This document shows, in pieces, positions 34,566 to 45,110 of a DNA stretch of 64,000 nt. This stretch comes from Clonostachys chloroleuca. Taxonomy: Eukaryota > Ascomycota > Sordariomycetes > Hypocreales > Bionectriaceae. The translations under genes and the position numbers were made by a program. How positions within the stretch are numbered: the first letter of the stretch is position 1; each line of letters opens with the position of its first letter. The notes below the pieces were generated by a model. The model saw nothing but the letters and a program-made list of their open reading frames with translations. It did not search any database and was not told the origin of the DNA. Location of the stretch: the NCBI GenBank assembly GCA_037952775.1, contig JBANAY010000004.1, forward strand, positions 496,001-560,000. The letters are read 5' to 3'.

Positions 34566-35082
34566 GCTGGAAGGAGAAGAAAGAGATATATATTAGGTAT
34601 CAGGAGACAAGAATCGATATCGAATCAGGATATTGCTTCACGGTAAAAGGTCTTGATCAAGAACCCGAGTGCTGTTGTGTACAATGGTGGGGCATAACAT
34701 TATCACATGATTGGCACTGGCGGCGTGGTGATTACCTTACCCCGGAGTTCAAAGAACATCACCACTTTACAGTCGTTGTACGTATTCACGAAGGACACAC
34801 GAGATATAAGGGAAATTGCAAATTGTATAAATTACAGCGACGTAGAAAGCACGGCAGAGCCAAAAAAGACGAACGCCATGCCGATGCCTATCTATTTCGC
34901 ATAGAGCAGCTGACAGAAAACCGCGCTCTGGTATCTGTGACAACTTCCCCAGGGTCTTCCAGCTCTCCCATTTTTAAAAAACCAGTTGATATCGAGCCAT
35001 ACCTTCCAGTTATTCACGCCATTCCCATTCCACTTCATCACACGAAGCAGTAAAATCTACACAGGAGCAATGATTAGGGTAT
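34566..35082. other. intergenic spacer
   Basis: 517 bp between tandem minus-strand genes. A long plus-strand frame crosses it and the mhf2 gene antisense but has no family resemblance. Confidence 0.4.
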
Positions 35083-36460
35083 TTAACCAGAGCCACCAGA
35101 GAAGGCCTTTCCGAAGAGGAGGAGCTGGAGCTGATCGTAGATGGACAGGACACCAGCACCGGCAACACCACGGAGAATGTTGGCACCAGCACCGTTGAAC
35201 AGGGACTTGACACCGTTCTTGGCAATGATCTGGCGGGCAGCATCGAAAGAGTTCTTGTACTTGACGGCCTCACCGGAGGTCATCATCATACGACGACGGA
35301 TGGTGTCGAGAGGGTAGGCAGCAATACCGGCACCGGTGGTGACGGCCCAACCCAGAGCGAAGTTGGCAAGGAAGTTACCCTCAAGGTGCTTGGGGAGGAG
35401 GGGCTTGATGGAGTCGTACATTCCGAAGTAGAGACCACGGTAGACGATGATACCGGCAACGGAAGGCATGAAACCACGGTAGAGACCGGCGAGACCGTCG
35501 GAGGCGAGGGTCTTGCGGTAGACGTCAATGAGACCGTTGAACTGGCGGGCACCACCAGACTTGGCGTTCTTGGCATCGTTGGCAAGACGAGTACGGGCGT
35601 AGTCCAGAGAGTAGACGAAAAGCATGGAAGTGGCACCAGCGGCACCACCGGAGGCCAGGTTACCGACCATCCACCAAGCATAACCGTCACGCTCCTTCTT
35701 GAAACCGAAGAGCTTCTTGAACTTGTCCTTGAAGGCAAAGTTAAGAGCCTGGGTAGGGAAGTAACGGATGACGTTGGCGGTGTTACCACGCCACAGGGAG
35801 AGGGCACCCTCATCGGCAATGGTGCGCTTGAAGCAGTCACCAATACCGGAGTAGCGGTGGGAGAGACGGCCAGACTTGATCATCTCATCCTATAGCACAA
35901 ATTTTGTCAGAATGTGGGGAGCAAGAAAGGCACTGATAGCTTCGAAGACCTACCTGGTTCTGGATGAGAAGCTTGACACGCTCAATAGGAGCAGCAGCGG
36001 TCTTCGAGACGGCGGCGGAGACACCACCCACTGTTGATAGCCAGTTAGAACACGTATTCCTCAACGCAGTGACGGCCAGATTTGATCGCCGTAATGCTAT
36101 TGAATGTTGACGTCGTAGTAAGAATCGATCAATACGTACTCAGGAAGTCGGCCACGAAGGGCTGTCAAGGGAGTTAGCAAATGGTCATCATGAAGTGAGA
36201 CTGGACTGTGAGCGTCGTTTTCGCGCAGCGGACACCCAGATTCAGAAATCATATCAAACTGTCCCGTCTGTTCCAATTGCAGTCTGCATCGACATGAACC
36301 CATTGTGATTCAATTGATGCATGTGCATTGTCACCAGGGCGGGATCGGTTTGATAGCGAGATCTGGCACTCCAGGGCGCGGCATTTGCAATTGACAGCGA
36401 CAGCAGCGAGAGAGTGAAAAAACTTACCGGCATGCCCAGAACCTTGTTATCGGCAGACAT
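35083..36460 (-). CDS. aac: mitochondrial ADP/ATP carrier
   Basis: Inner-membrane antiporter exchanging cytosolic ADP for matrix ATP. Four exons: 36460-36428 (33 nt), 36161-36140 (22 nt), 36030-35954 and 35889-35083, giving 312 aa with every junction in phase. The three mitochondrial-carrier repeats are visible, with [23 protein letters not shown] and [10 protein letters not shown]; the last contains RRRMMM, the diagnostic ADP/ATP carrier signature. The tiny 5' exons and three introns packed into the first 44 codons are typical of highly expressed fungal genes. Introns 36162-36427 (266 nt) and 36031-36139 (109 nt) are longer than average for this window. Confidence 0.97.
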
Positions 36461-39051
36461 CTTGACGACTACTGCTGTAAGGTGACAAAAGGGATGAGAG
36501 GAGATGTGGGAGGATGATGAAAGGAAGAGAAAAGAAACTAGGTCGGGAGTAGTCGAGCGAAATAAATTCTGCACCGACAGGCCTACTGGGGGGAGGGAAA
36601 AAAATTGCGGCCTGGTAAGGAAGGGGACAGTTTTTGATAGCGAATCTTCCCGGAAGCGCGCTAAAATGGAAAGGGAGCTGGGGCCGCTGCAGCTGGTCGA
36701 AGCCTCAGGACTCAAACACGGATTTTTTCTGGGCCCGCCAGGCCCTTTACCACGGCAACCCAGATGGCAGCCTCAGTCCTCAGGCGCAAAGACCTGCATG
36801 TCGCAATGTGAGCGACTAATTTTCTTACCAGTGGCAACCAAAGCCAGGCCGCCACATGCGCTGTATCAGTTCGATGCCGGTTCACCCCGAGATTTGCTAG
36901 GAAGCCGAGACCCCCTTTCCCCCTTTGCACCAGATCTCACCGAGCGAGATTGTCCCATCTTTTTCTAGCCCCTACAGCAGATCTGGCCTTTCAGGTGCCG
37001 TCCTGATATGCGGAGAAGGGAAAATAAACCTCCAGATTTCCTCGCTTGTGCATCGTCCGCTTCTGGAATCTTGGACGATGGGCAGTCTGCCTCGGGCCCA
37101 TTGGCGTCTGCCCAGCACGGTGCATACAACCACAACAATAGCCGACTCTCCCTGTCAGAGTAAACTTGGTGCTCACTTTAATCCTATGCCCCGGCCCCGC
37201 CGTCTGCTAGGGTCAAAGGCGAGCCTATCTAGCAGCCCATTAGTAATATCCTAAAGCTCTCACTGTACTTTGTACGACTCGAGCCTTTGTGTGCTCGCTC
37301 CCTTTAAGCCGAGCTCTCGAAAAAGTACTTGACCAACCAAGCTTCCGCCTAGCCCTCCCTAATCTGTCCGTATGAGTATTTGCCAAGTCGGATTAATCAC
37401 CGTATAAGATTTCCGATCTTGATAACACGCCCGATAATGAACGGGTCTAGCTTATCCATTTCGCCGTCGGTACTTCCGAGTCATGCGACACAAAGAAAGG
37501 CACAGTTTTCCCGGTTAATAATAGCCTTGGTTGCACTGCCTATACCACTCCGATGTTACATTGCTGTTTGTTATCTTGGTCTTGACAGTGCTGGACTTTG
37601 TACCTACTTGAAATGCTGACTCTTGATCGGCACAACCCCCATTGCGTGATATCTGCTAGGTTCGCTCACATTCCATCAATTCGCTCAAATTAATGAGGCT
37701 TCTATCTCGACCCCAGAAGAAGCGACAGATATTGCCATCCACCTCAATCCTTATCCTCAAGCAATATCATTTTCGCCGCTTAGTTCAACTAAATATATTA
37801 GCAGAAAATACACATAGAGCCGAAGTTCTAAGTTGCTCGTAGCAAGATACCCATGTATAGGTATAGGCACTAAAGCTATGTCGGCAAGCTAGGTAGGGAA
37901 TCTCTTGTGCCACAATTACTAGAACTATCTCCTCATTAAAATCAAGTGCCATTGCCATTGCTATTTTAGTCTTCTGAAAATTAGGTTTGCACATACACAA
38001 TAACAGGTACATAATGCGTTAACTTCATGTTGGGACGGAATGCCCTAGACATGAGTGTCTGACCTGGCTGACCTTGATTGGTGCCACCAGCCCAAATCCA
38101 AGACAGTATCTCTCTTACCACTGGTAACTGAAAACGAAAAGAGGAGAAAATGAAAAAGAAATAAATATTGCTCGTTTATAAAATAGGATATTTAATGACT
38201 TGTTCAAGTTCTCGCTAAGTTCTCAGCGCCAAGAATTAATCCTACCACTTAACAGCCAGCTATAAACTTTGCACATACTGCTATCCACCTCAATACAAAT
38301 GGATAAGATAAATCAGGACACTCAGAAGCACACCCAAAGGATTTCGACATATTATCGCCGACAAATAACCAAACAATAAACGAATCATCGAGGAAGTTAT
38401 CGTGAAAAATCGTTGACGGTCCGCTTATTATTGTGATATGTATGATGGGCCAACTTCAATACCCTAGCCCCTCTAATTGGCTTCAATGGCATGCCAGAAC
38501 AGCGGTTTGGTGTGCCGTCCTCTCCCCAACCACTTCTCATGGTTCTAGTCCCCTCTATTGACACCGTCATTTCATCATTTTCGAAATGAAGCCAATGGCA
38601 TTTTGTGTGTCAATTGGTGATATGCACAAGCCTTGATTCACACTTCGCTCTAGCAACATTACGACATTGAAGTATCCTTCTGCGATTGGAAGGTTAGCAC
38701 CAAAGACACTACTCTGAGACCAAGGGCTTCTAACACGTCATGAGGACATATGATGAGCATGTCGAGTGATAGTTGCTTGTTCTACGCGGACTGGACAGCC
38801 GATCTTTGGGAGCATTGGATTTGGCAAGTCACGTCAGATGTGGGCTGATTTTAATTGTAACGAAGTTCTTTCATTGCCGTCGTCTTTTACGGAGATAGTT
38901 CCGGTCCAAATGCTACACCGAACATGAAAAAGTGTTCCAAGCAGGCGATTTCCGCCTTGCGCCGCCCATCATCCCTGAGGCGGTTCTTTATGCAGACCAT
39001 ACCGACGCCATATCCCAAAGTTTTAACTCGTTTTTACCCATTTGCTTTCAC
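36461..39051. other. gene-poor intergenic region aac/rps25
   Basis: 2.6 kb without a recognisable gene. The first ~500 bp is the aac promoter; 37,600-38,450 is AT-rich; 38,450-39,050 contains the rps25 3' region. Open frames here are short and lack features. Confidence 0.4.
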
Positions 39052-39488
39052 TTAAGAGGAGCCAACGGCGCGAGCTGTGAGACTTGTTAGTATCGGGGAA
39101 TTTTCGTAGGACCCTCCAATTTGTGCGTGCACGTACTGTAAACCTTCATCTTGCTGTGGGTGACAACGGGCTTGATGATGCCCTTCTCCTCGAGGTCGGC
39201 AAGGGCCTGGCGGGCCAGGGAGCCGTTGATCTTCATGCGGTCGACGAGTGTGGCAATGGTAACCAGGCGGTAGGACTGGACATCCTTGTAGAGCTTCTCA
39301 GAGGTGGTCTTGTCGAGGATGACGGCGTGCTGGGCCTTGTCCTTGACCTTGCCCTTGGACCACTTCTTCTTTTGCTTCTTTCCTCCAGCTGCGGGCGCCT
39401 GCGATGCGGAAAAATTAGCATGCCGTATATTAAATCATCGTGCCTCTTCGTGTGAGGACAGCGCGGGTGTTGGGCGATCACGAACCAT
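39052..39488 (-). CDS. rps25: 40S ribosomal protein S25 (eS25)
   Basis: Small-subunit ribosomal protein near the tRNA exit path. Exons are 39488-39486 (ATG only), 39398-39137 and 39074-39052, giving 95 aa. Joining ATG to GCGCCCGCAGCT gives MAPAAGGKKQKKKWSKGK, the family N-terminus; the donor is GTTCGT and the acceptor CATCGCAG. The core has DKTTSEKLYKDVQSYRLVT and RMKINGSLARQAL; the last intron (GTACGT...TCACAG) splits a Thr codon and exon 3 adds TRAVGSS. Reading without the intron after ATG would give a different and unlikely N-terminus. It shares a 329-bp promoter with rps5. Confidence 0.95.
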
Positions 39489-39817
39489 TTTGTCTGTATG
39501 TGGATGTCGTCGACGGGAGTGTGGAAGACAAGAATTTTTGGTGTTGCATGTAGTCAATCAGCCCTCCCACTTGACCCCCATCAGAAGCCCGCAGTTCACC
39601 CAGGGCAGCCGAGCCCTAAGATTTTGGGTTGTGGTGGTACGTACCGAAATGTTCCCGCGCTGTGATTCGTCGAGGGCTCACACCACCAAAATTTCGAACC
39701 ACCTCAACCAAGCCCACCTCAACGCCGACGACCAAAAAAATTACATCCCGCGATCCCTTCCAGGAACACTAACCCGCAGCCCAATCAATTCGGATACCTT
39801 CGACTGCAACAGCCAAA
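39489..39817. promoter_or_regulatory. bidirectional ribosomal-protein promoter rps25/rps5
   Basis: Only 329 bp separate the ATGs of two 40S ribosomal protein genes transcribed outward, so both promoters lie here. A CCAAT pentamer occurs at 39781-39785, 33 nt before the rps5 ATG. Co-regulation is an inference from spacing. Confidence 0.65.
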
Positions 39818-40651
39818 ATGTCTGACGGCGGTGATATTGAGGTCGAGAACACTGTTCTCTCCGACGTCCTCCCCAAGGATGTCGTCAAGGAGGTCGGCAA
39901 CGTCAAGCTCTTCAACAAGTGGGACTACGATGTCGAGGTCCGCGACATCTCCCTCACGTACGTTTGATTGCTCTGGAATCCGGAGAGCAGTCTCTCGATG
40001 AGGCTTCTCCTGGAGATGACGGGAATTGTCTTGCTAACCGAACCATTGGAACAGTGACTACATCTCCCTCCGCAACCCCGTCTACGTCACGCACTCTGCT
40101 GGCCGATACGCTGTCAAGCGATTCCGCAAGGCTAACTGCCCCATCATTGAGCGTCTGACCAACTCCCTGATGATGCACGGCCGCAACAACGGAAAGAAGC
40201 TCATGGCCGTCCGCATTGTCGCCCACGCTTTCGAGATCGTACGTACCAACCACCAGCTCCGGCGAGAAGGGGCACTCAATGTGATACGCACGTGGGAAAA
40301 CATTTAGCTAACCAATTCTCTTTGCCCTAATAGATCCACCTGATGACCGACCAGAACCCCATCCAGGTCGCCGTTGATGCCATTGTCAACTGCGGTCCCC
40401 GCGAAGACTCTACCCGTATCGGTTCAGCTGGTACTGTCCGCCGTCAAGCCGTCGATGTGTCTCCTCTCCGCAGGGTCAACCAGGCCATCGCCCTCCTCAC
40501 CACCGGTGCTCGTGAGGCCTCTTTCCGCAACGTCAAGTCTATTGCCGAGTGCCTGGCTGAGGAGCTGATCAACGCTGCCAAGGGTAGCAGCAACTCATAC
40601 GCTATCAAGAAGAAGGACGAGCTGGAGCGTGTGGCAAAGAGCAACCGATAA
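39818..40651 (+). CDS. rps5: 40S ribosomal protein S5 (uS7)
   Basis: Universal small-subunit protein uS7 at the mRNA exit/E site. Exons are 39818-39957, 40055-40238 and 40334-40651 (213 aa) with good donors (both GTACGT) and acceptors (GAACAG, TAATAG). Family blocks are visible: [20 protein letters not shown]...[28 protein letters not shown], then [33 protein letters not shown] and the C-terminal [17 protein letters not shown]. The junction splits a Thr codon at exon 1/2 and falls between Ile codons at exon 2/3. Length and ends agree with fungal Rps5. Confidence 0.98.
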
Positions 40652-41014
40652 ATATCTTGGTTGTCATGGGTTACCTTGGGTTGCGGCTATGGCGTGGTTA
40701 TGGCATCATTCAGATATGCATTTTGCGTTCGGGACTAGGGACGCGGCTACGGATTGTCACAGTTGGCTCTAGTGCCTAAATAAAAAATTCGGGCTTCCTT
40801 TGGAGTAACAATTGAATGATGCCTCTTCTATGGTATACATGTGTGTGTTTGGTCTTGGGATCACAAAAGAGAGAGACTGGTATATTAGTCTAATCTGAAA
40901 AAAATTCGTATCATCAGCTTGAGGGTCGCCCCTACTACTACCGTTATGCTTTTCTCATCTCATGCTGGCCCAAAAAATGACAATATGGCAAAGATACTAA
41001 TGTCAACGTGCTCT
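40652..41014. other. convergent 3' spacer
   Basis: 363 bp between rps5 and the converging acetyltransferase gene; 3' UTRs only. Confidence 0.45.
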
Positions 41015-41830
41015 TCAGATGCGAATTTGATCCGTGTCCACGCTCAAGCGTTGGAACATACCGACATGTGATATGCCCTCCTCCTCCCACTTCCCTATTT
41101 CCTCATCGACCCGGAAACCCCATTTTGCCCAGAGGTCGATCACCTGCTCCTGAGCATGGACGCAAACAAGCCCTTTCCATTTGGGAACGTCGCGCTCACT
41201 CACGGCCCCTACACTTTCGAGCCCCAGCTCTTTGATACTGGGGTTGAAAAATGCTGGGTTTGCCTTCAGCCACGCAAGCACTGTCTGTACCAGCAGACCC
41301 GCGATGCGATGACCGCGAAACTCCTTGATGACTGCCAGCCTGCCTAGCTTTACGTACGGCTCCTTTCCATCATGAAAAGAGGTAGGACGGTCGGTGATGT
41401 AGCGCTTGCCCCCGGTCTGGATTGGGCCAACAGGGAAATCATCTTCCCCCTCCAGAACGCCGTTCCAATACTTTCCTCCATTCTTAGGGTGCGGATCATG
41501 CGGGAAGGGGACAAGTCGTATGGTACCAATAGGCGTTGATCGAGTCGAGCTCTTGCGTGGCTGGATGACATTGCCCCTCTCATCTCGAATCTCGAGCTCC
41601 TCAGTTTTGTTGATGCTGGCATAGACGATCCAGTGGCATGACCTTGAGTCATCTGCGTCAAATTCATTTTCCGCGGGGACCTTCTGCTCCCTTACGAATA
41701 CCTCCTCTCGCACCTCCATGGCGTCGAGGAAAGCAGTAGCGATGGTTGAGGGCTGGTCTTCGCGGGGGGCACCTGGCTTATAGCCCTCAAGCTTGCTTGG
41801 CTCGAGAAAGGTTATGAAAGGTGTGCCCAT
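41015..41830 (-). CDS. GNAT-family N-acetyltransferase
   Basis: Intronless gene for a 271-aa acyl-CoA-dependent N-acetyltransferase, probably cytosolic; the substrate is unknown. The GNAT fold is seen as an early block FLDAMEVREEVFVREQKVP (motif C-like, resembling ElaA/Gcn5-related enzymes that contact substrate), a long insertion rich in charged and Pro residues, then GRLAVIKEFRGHRIAGLLVQ, which is motif A with the R-G-H-R-I-A acetyl-CoA pyrophosphate loop, and a C-terminal WAKWGFRVDEE strand (motif B). The insertion (residues ~70-150) makes it larger than the usual 150-200 aa. It is one of the few intron-free genes in the window. It converges with rps5. Confidence 0.88.
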   Translation of the reverse strand: MGTPFITFLEPSKLEGYKPGAPREDQPSTIATAFLDAMEVREEVFVREQKVPAENEFDADDSRSCHWIVYASINKTEELEIRDERGNVIQPRKSSTRSTPIGTIRLVPFPHDPHPKNGGKYWNGVLEGEDDFPVGPIQTGGKRYITDRPTSFHDGKEPYVKLGRLAVIKEFRGHRIAGLLVQTVLAWLKANPAFFNPSIKELGLESVGAVSERDVPKWKGLVCVHAQEQVIDLWAKWGFRVDEEIGKWEEEGISHVGMFQRLSVDTDQIRI

Positions 41831-44800
41831 GGTCGCGAATTCAGGCGGTAGTATTCGATTGTTGAATTTCTATAGATAGAGGATGCCCCTTGGCTTTACT
41901 AGCCGTGTGCACAACTGCGAGCCAACAGAATGTGAGGTTGAAGCGGGTGAGTTGACGAGGCAAGCTGTGAGCCTCACCACTTGACAAAGTAGGTATATGC
42001 ACAGACAGAGAGGAGCAAAGTAACAAAGTCCAGTGGGTGCTGCAGGGGCACGCTGTGTTACTTGGGAAGGATGGTGCGGGATGATGGCCTCAGCTGAAAC
42101 CGAAGTCACGTATGTATGAAGATGGCGAAAACTGCCAGGACAATAATGCAATGGCTTCCAAATACCAATTTCATCCGATGGATGCACTATGAGCAATGGG
42201 CATTGTGATGAGCCTGACTCCCCGCACCGCAGAGCGGGCATGTACATTGTACACGGGTCACATTTTGGGCAGCCACTACCTAAGGTAGCAGCGCTCTATA
42301 ACAGATGCTCAACTTTACACTGGAAAGTGGCAGAGACCACCTAACCTGCCGTCATTAAATGAGTGGCGGAAGGCCGGGCATTGATCCAAAGTTCTCATCA
42401 CTCTGTCGTAAATTGCTTGCATACCGGGCGGCGGGTAAGTCGGTGGCAGCCACTCGCGTGCCTTGCCGTGGGCAACTCTCCCCGTGCGCTTGTTGAGGTG
42501 CAGATTGCTGGGATCCTGCCGTTGGCACAGACCATCACATAAATACGGCCTAATAACCGACCCCTCGAATACCCTCCACAGGTAGCTCCAAAACTAAACG
42601 CTATCGCCCCATTGTGTGCTGGTTGGCAGAGGAAATTGGAAAGTACTACCTGGCTCCCTCCCCTAATCATCTTCAGACCAAGGGGAGGACGGCCATCGAG
42701 TCAGAAAACCAGGGCAGGCGCGCCGAAATAGAGGGGCGGATTGGGGTCGAGGCAGGTACTTGAGGTGGGTACCTCAGGTACTTGAGGGTACATGACCTTT
42801 GCCAACCGTCCGACTTGGCTGCCCCTCACTCCACCCGCCCCCATCTGATCATGCGAGGGTGTCGACGCTCAGGGCACAAATAAATGCGGCTGATAGCCTG
42901 CGGAGAGATTTTTTGGATGCTAATCTAATACTTCCTGACGGAGATGGCTGAATGCGTAGGATGGCTTCATCCTGAAACCATCCGTGCGATACTTCCAGGA
43001 GGCTTATCTCACCAGCCAACGCCTTAACGGCCAGAGGCGACCTGCCTAAAAGCAACCATTCGGTTCCGGAATCAAGCGCAAACAGTCAAACGGTTCCCCT
43101 GTAACACGGCTGGCCGGCCACACAGAACGTGGAATAAGCATGCACTAATGGTGCTACCCGCCCACCATTATTTTACCATTACTTTAGTACCTAAATCATA
43201 TAGACCAACCTCTTAATTCGACAAGATGAATGCGAACTAATCACCCATAGCGACGATTGCTTCGCCCTTGTTTTGCACTGGGTTTGATTGACTCTGCGCG
43301 ATAATGCCATAGGTCAGGTTACAGTCGCCAGCGCCAGTGGCGGGGATGAGGCAGAACGGCGATGGTGAACACCCATAGCTAAACACCTACTGTCCATCTT
43401 GCAATTCAAGATGAAAGCTTCTGATCAAGGCATCGCTCTCGTCAAGGGCCACTAACTTGAGATCCGCCATCTATTTGAGCTTGGCCGTACTAGAGAGGAT
43501 GTATCAGTGATTGTAATCTAGAATAGGTGGCCAGGACTTACCATTGCTTGACCTGCGTATCAGTCATCTTCAGACCAAGATTGCTGTACATTGCCTCTGC
43601 CATCGTATGGGATGATACACGATGCAGCTGAATTTATCCCACCAGTGTGGATACCAGGGATAACCCCGCCAATAATAGCTCCCCGGTTTGGAAGCAAGGG
43701 TTCTCCGGAGACGCAGTAATGCAACGAACCATCTGAATGTGAATGCCATCACCCATCGACTTGTGAGTGGATTCCACCATATTACCTAAATGAGTAATTG
43801 ACTGTATGCTTAGAAAATCGACTATGAACTGAGTACCTGCTTTAGCTCCAGTGGCAACAAGGAGTAACGAAGTTTATATCTAAAGTTACCTTCTTCAACA
43901 AGGAAAGCCTTTCAAAACAAGTTATACATAGCCTTTCGCTCTCAGTCAACCCAAGCAATGCTGGGCTAGGATTCACTATTTCAAGCCATTTATAGAAGAA
44001 AAGGGCTTATAACAACGCCGAAAGATGACAATGATCTCTTTACCACTTCCCAGCTATCTAATATAGCATTGACATTGAAAGGCAACTTCAAGCAATACTC
44101 GCACAAACATGGGATCGACAGTCGGCCAGAACGAGTTCTTCATAGGTCTAACACGTTTGCCAAAACGCCTTGGCCAATCTGATTAACGATTTGGCACAAA
44201 GGACAGGCCGCTTTAGAGCGGGTGGCCATCCGACTCATCATATTCTGCTCAGAGGCCAGTAGCAGTTGGCCTCAGTATGGCACCATGACAAGACTTTTTA
44301 CTACCGAGCTCATCTAGAGCCTCTTTCTATGGGGGTTATGACTCATTGAAGAACTCAAAGCTCTTGTTTGGGCCTCACAATATAGGAGCCAACACCCAGC
44401 GTGCCCAGTGATGCAGCGGACTCTGATTCCATCAGCCATTCGGGTTCAAGTGGTCAGGCTTGAAAGGCCAGAAGGCTACATGTGGGGTGAGATTGAGATT
44501 GAAATCCACGCAAAAGATACCTACAGACGTAGGATGAAAGGATCTCGCCGCTTAACCTGAGATAGGTTGGGTAGATAAGAGGTTGGGGGAATTCTAACAA
44601 GGTGATGCTCACTGAGCAAGGGCCATGAACGCCTCAGTAAGAGAGGCGTGGCTGACTAAGGCACCAGGCCAGGATGCAGGTCACCCAAACTTTGTGGTAC
44701 CTCCAGGTACCTCGGTACGTCACTACTAAATTAATTATTTACAGAAGCGTCCCTGATGGTTCAGGGGCCCTCATCAAGCCATTGGGACATGGAGTTCTAG

Positions 44801-45110
44801 AGCATTTGAGCGAACGCATGCAGCACCCATTCCAAAGATATGAATCTGTAACGGCTTCCATGCCAAATCCCGTCCATGCCATCTAACTGGCTCGCTGTCG
44901 CTCTTTCGACGATTCGTCCCTCATCTCGCGCCTAAGAAAACCTGCATGCCTTCGCCAAAGAATTGTTCGATCGAATGTACCACCGAGGAAACCCGCGCGC
45001 GCTGTTCGAACCATTGAATATCATAACGCTTCCCGCTGCTTTGTGAGACAGCTCCCACGCGACACTTCGGAATTGCATGCTCGTTTGCTCCAGAAAGCGT
45101 CGAATTTTCA
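41831..45110. other. gene-poor intergenic region
   Basis: 3.3 kb with no convincing coding exon, RNA or mobile element on either strand. It is AT-rich between about 43,100 and 44,100. The rightmost ~250 bp is the promoter/leader of the DOCK gene. Confidence 0.4.

Noticed and set aside
34403..35053. 216-codon plus-strand frame over mhf2 and its promoter
   Set aside because: It is the antisense shadow of mhf2 followed by non-coding sequence.
44990..45030. tRNA-like B-box (GGTTCGAAC on the minus strand)
   Set aside because: The flanking bases do not form a T-stem, and no A-box lies at the right distance.
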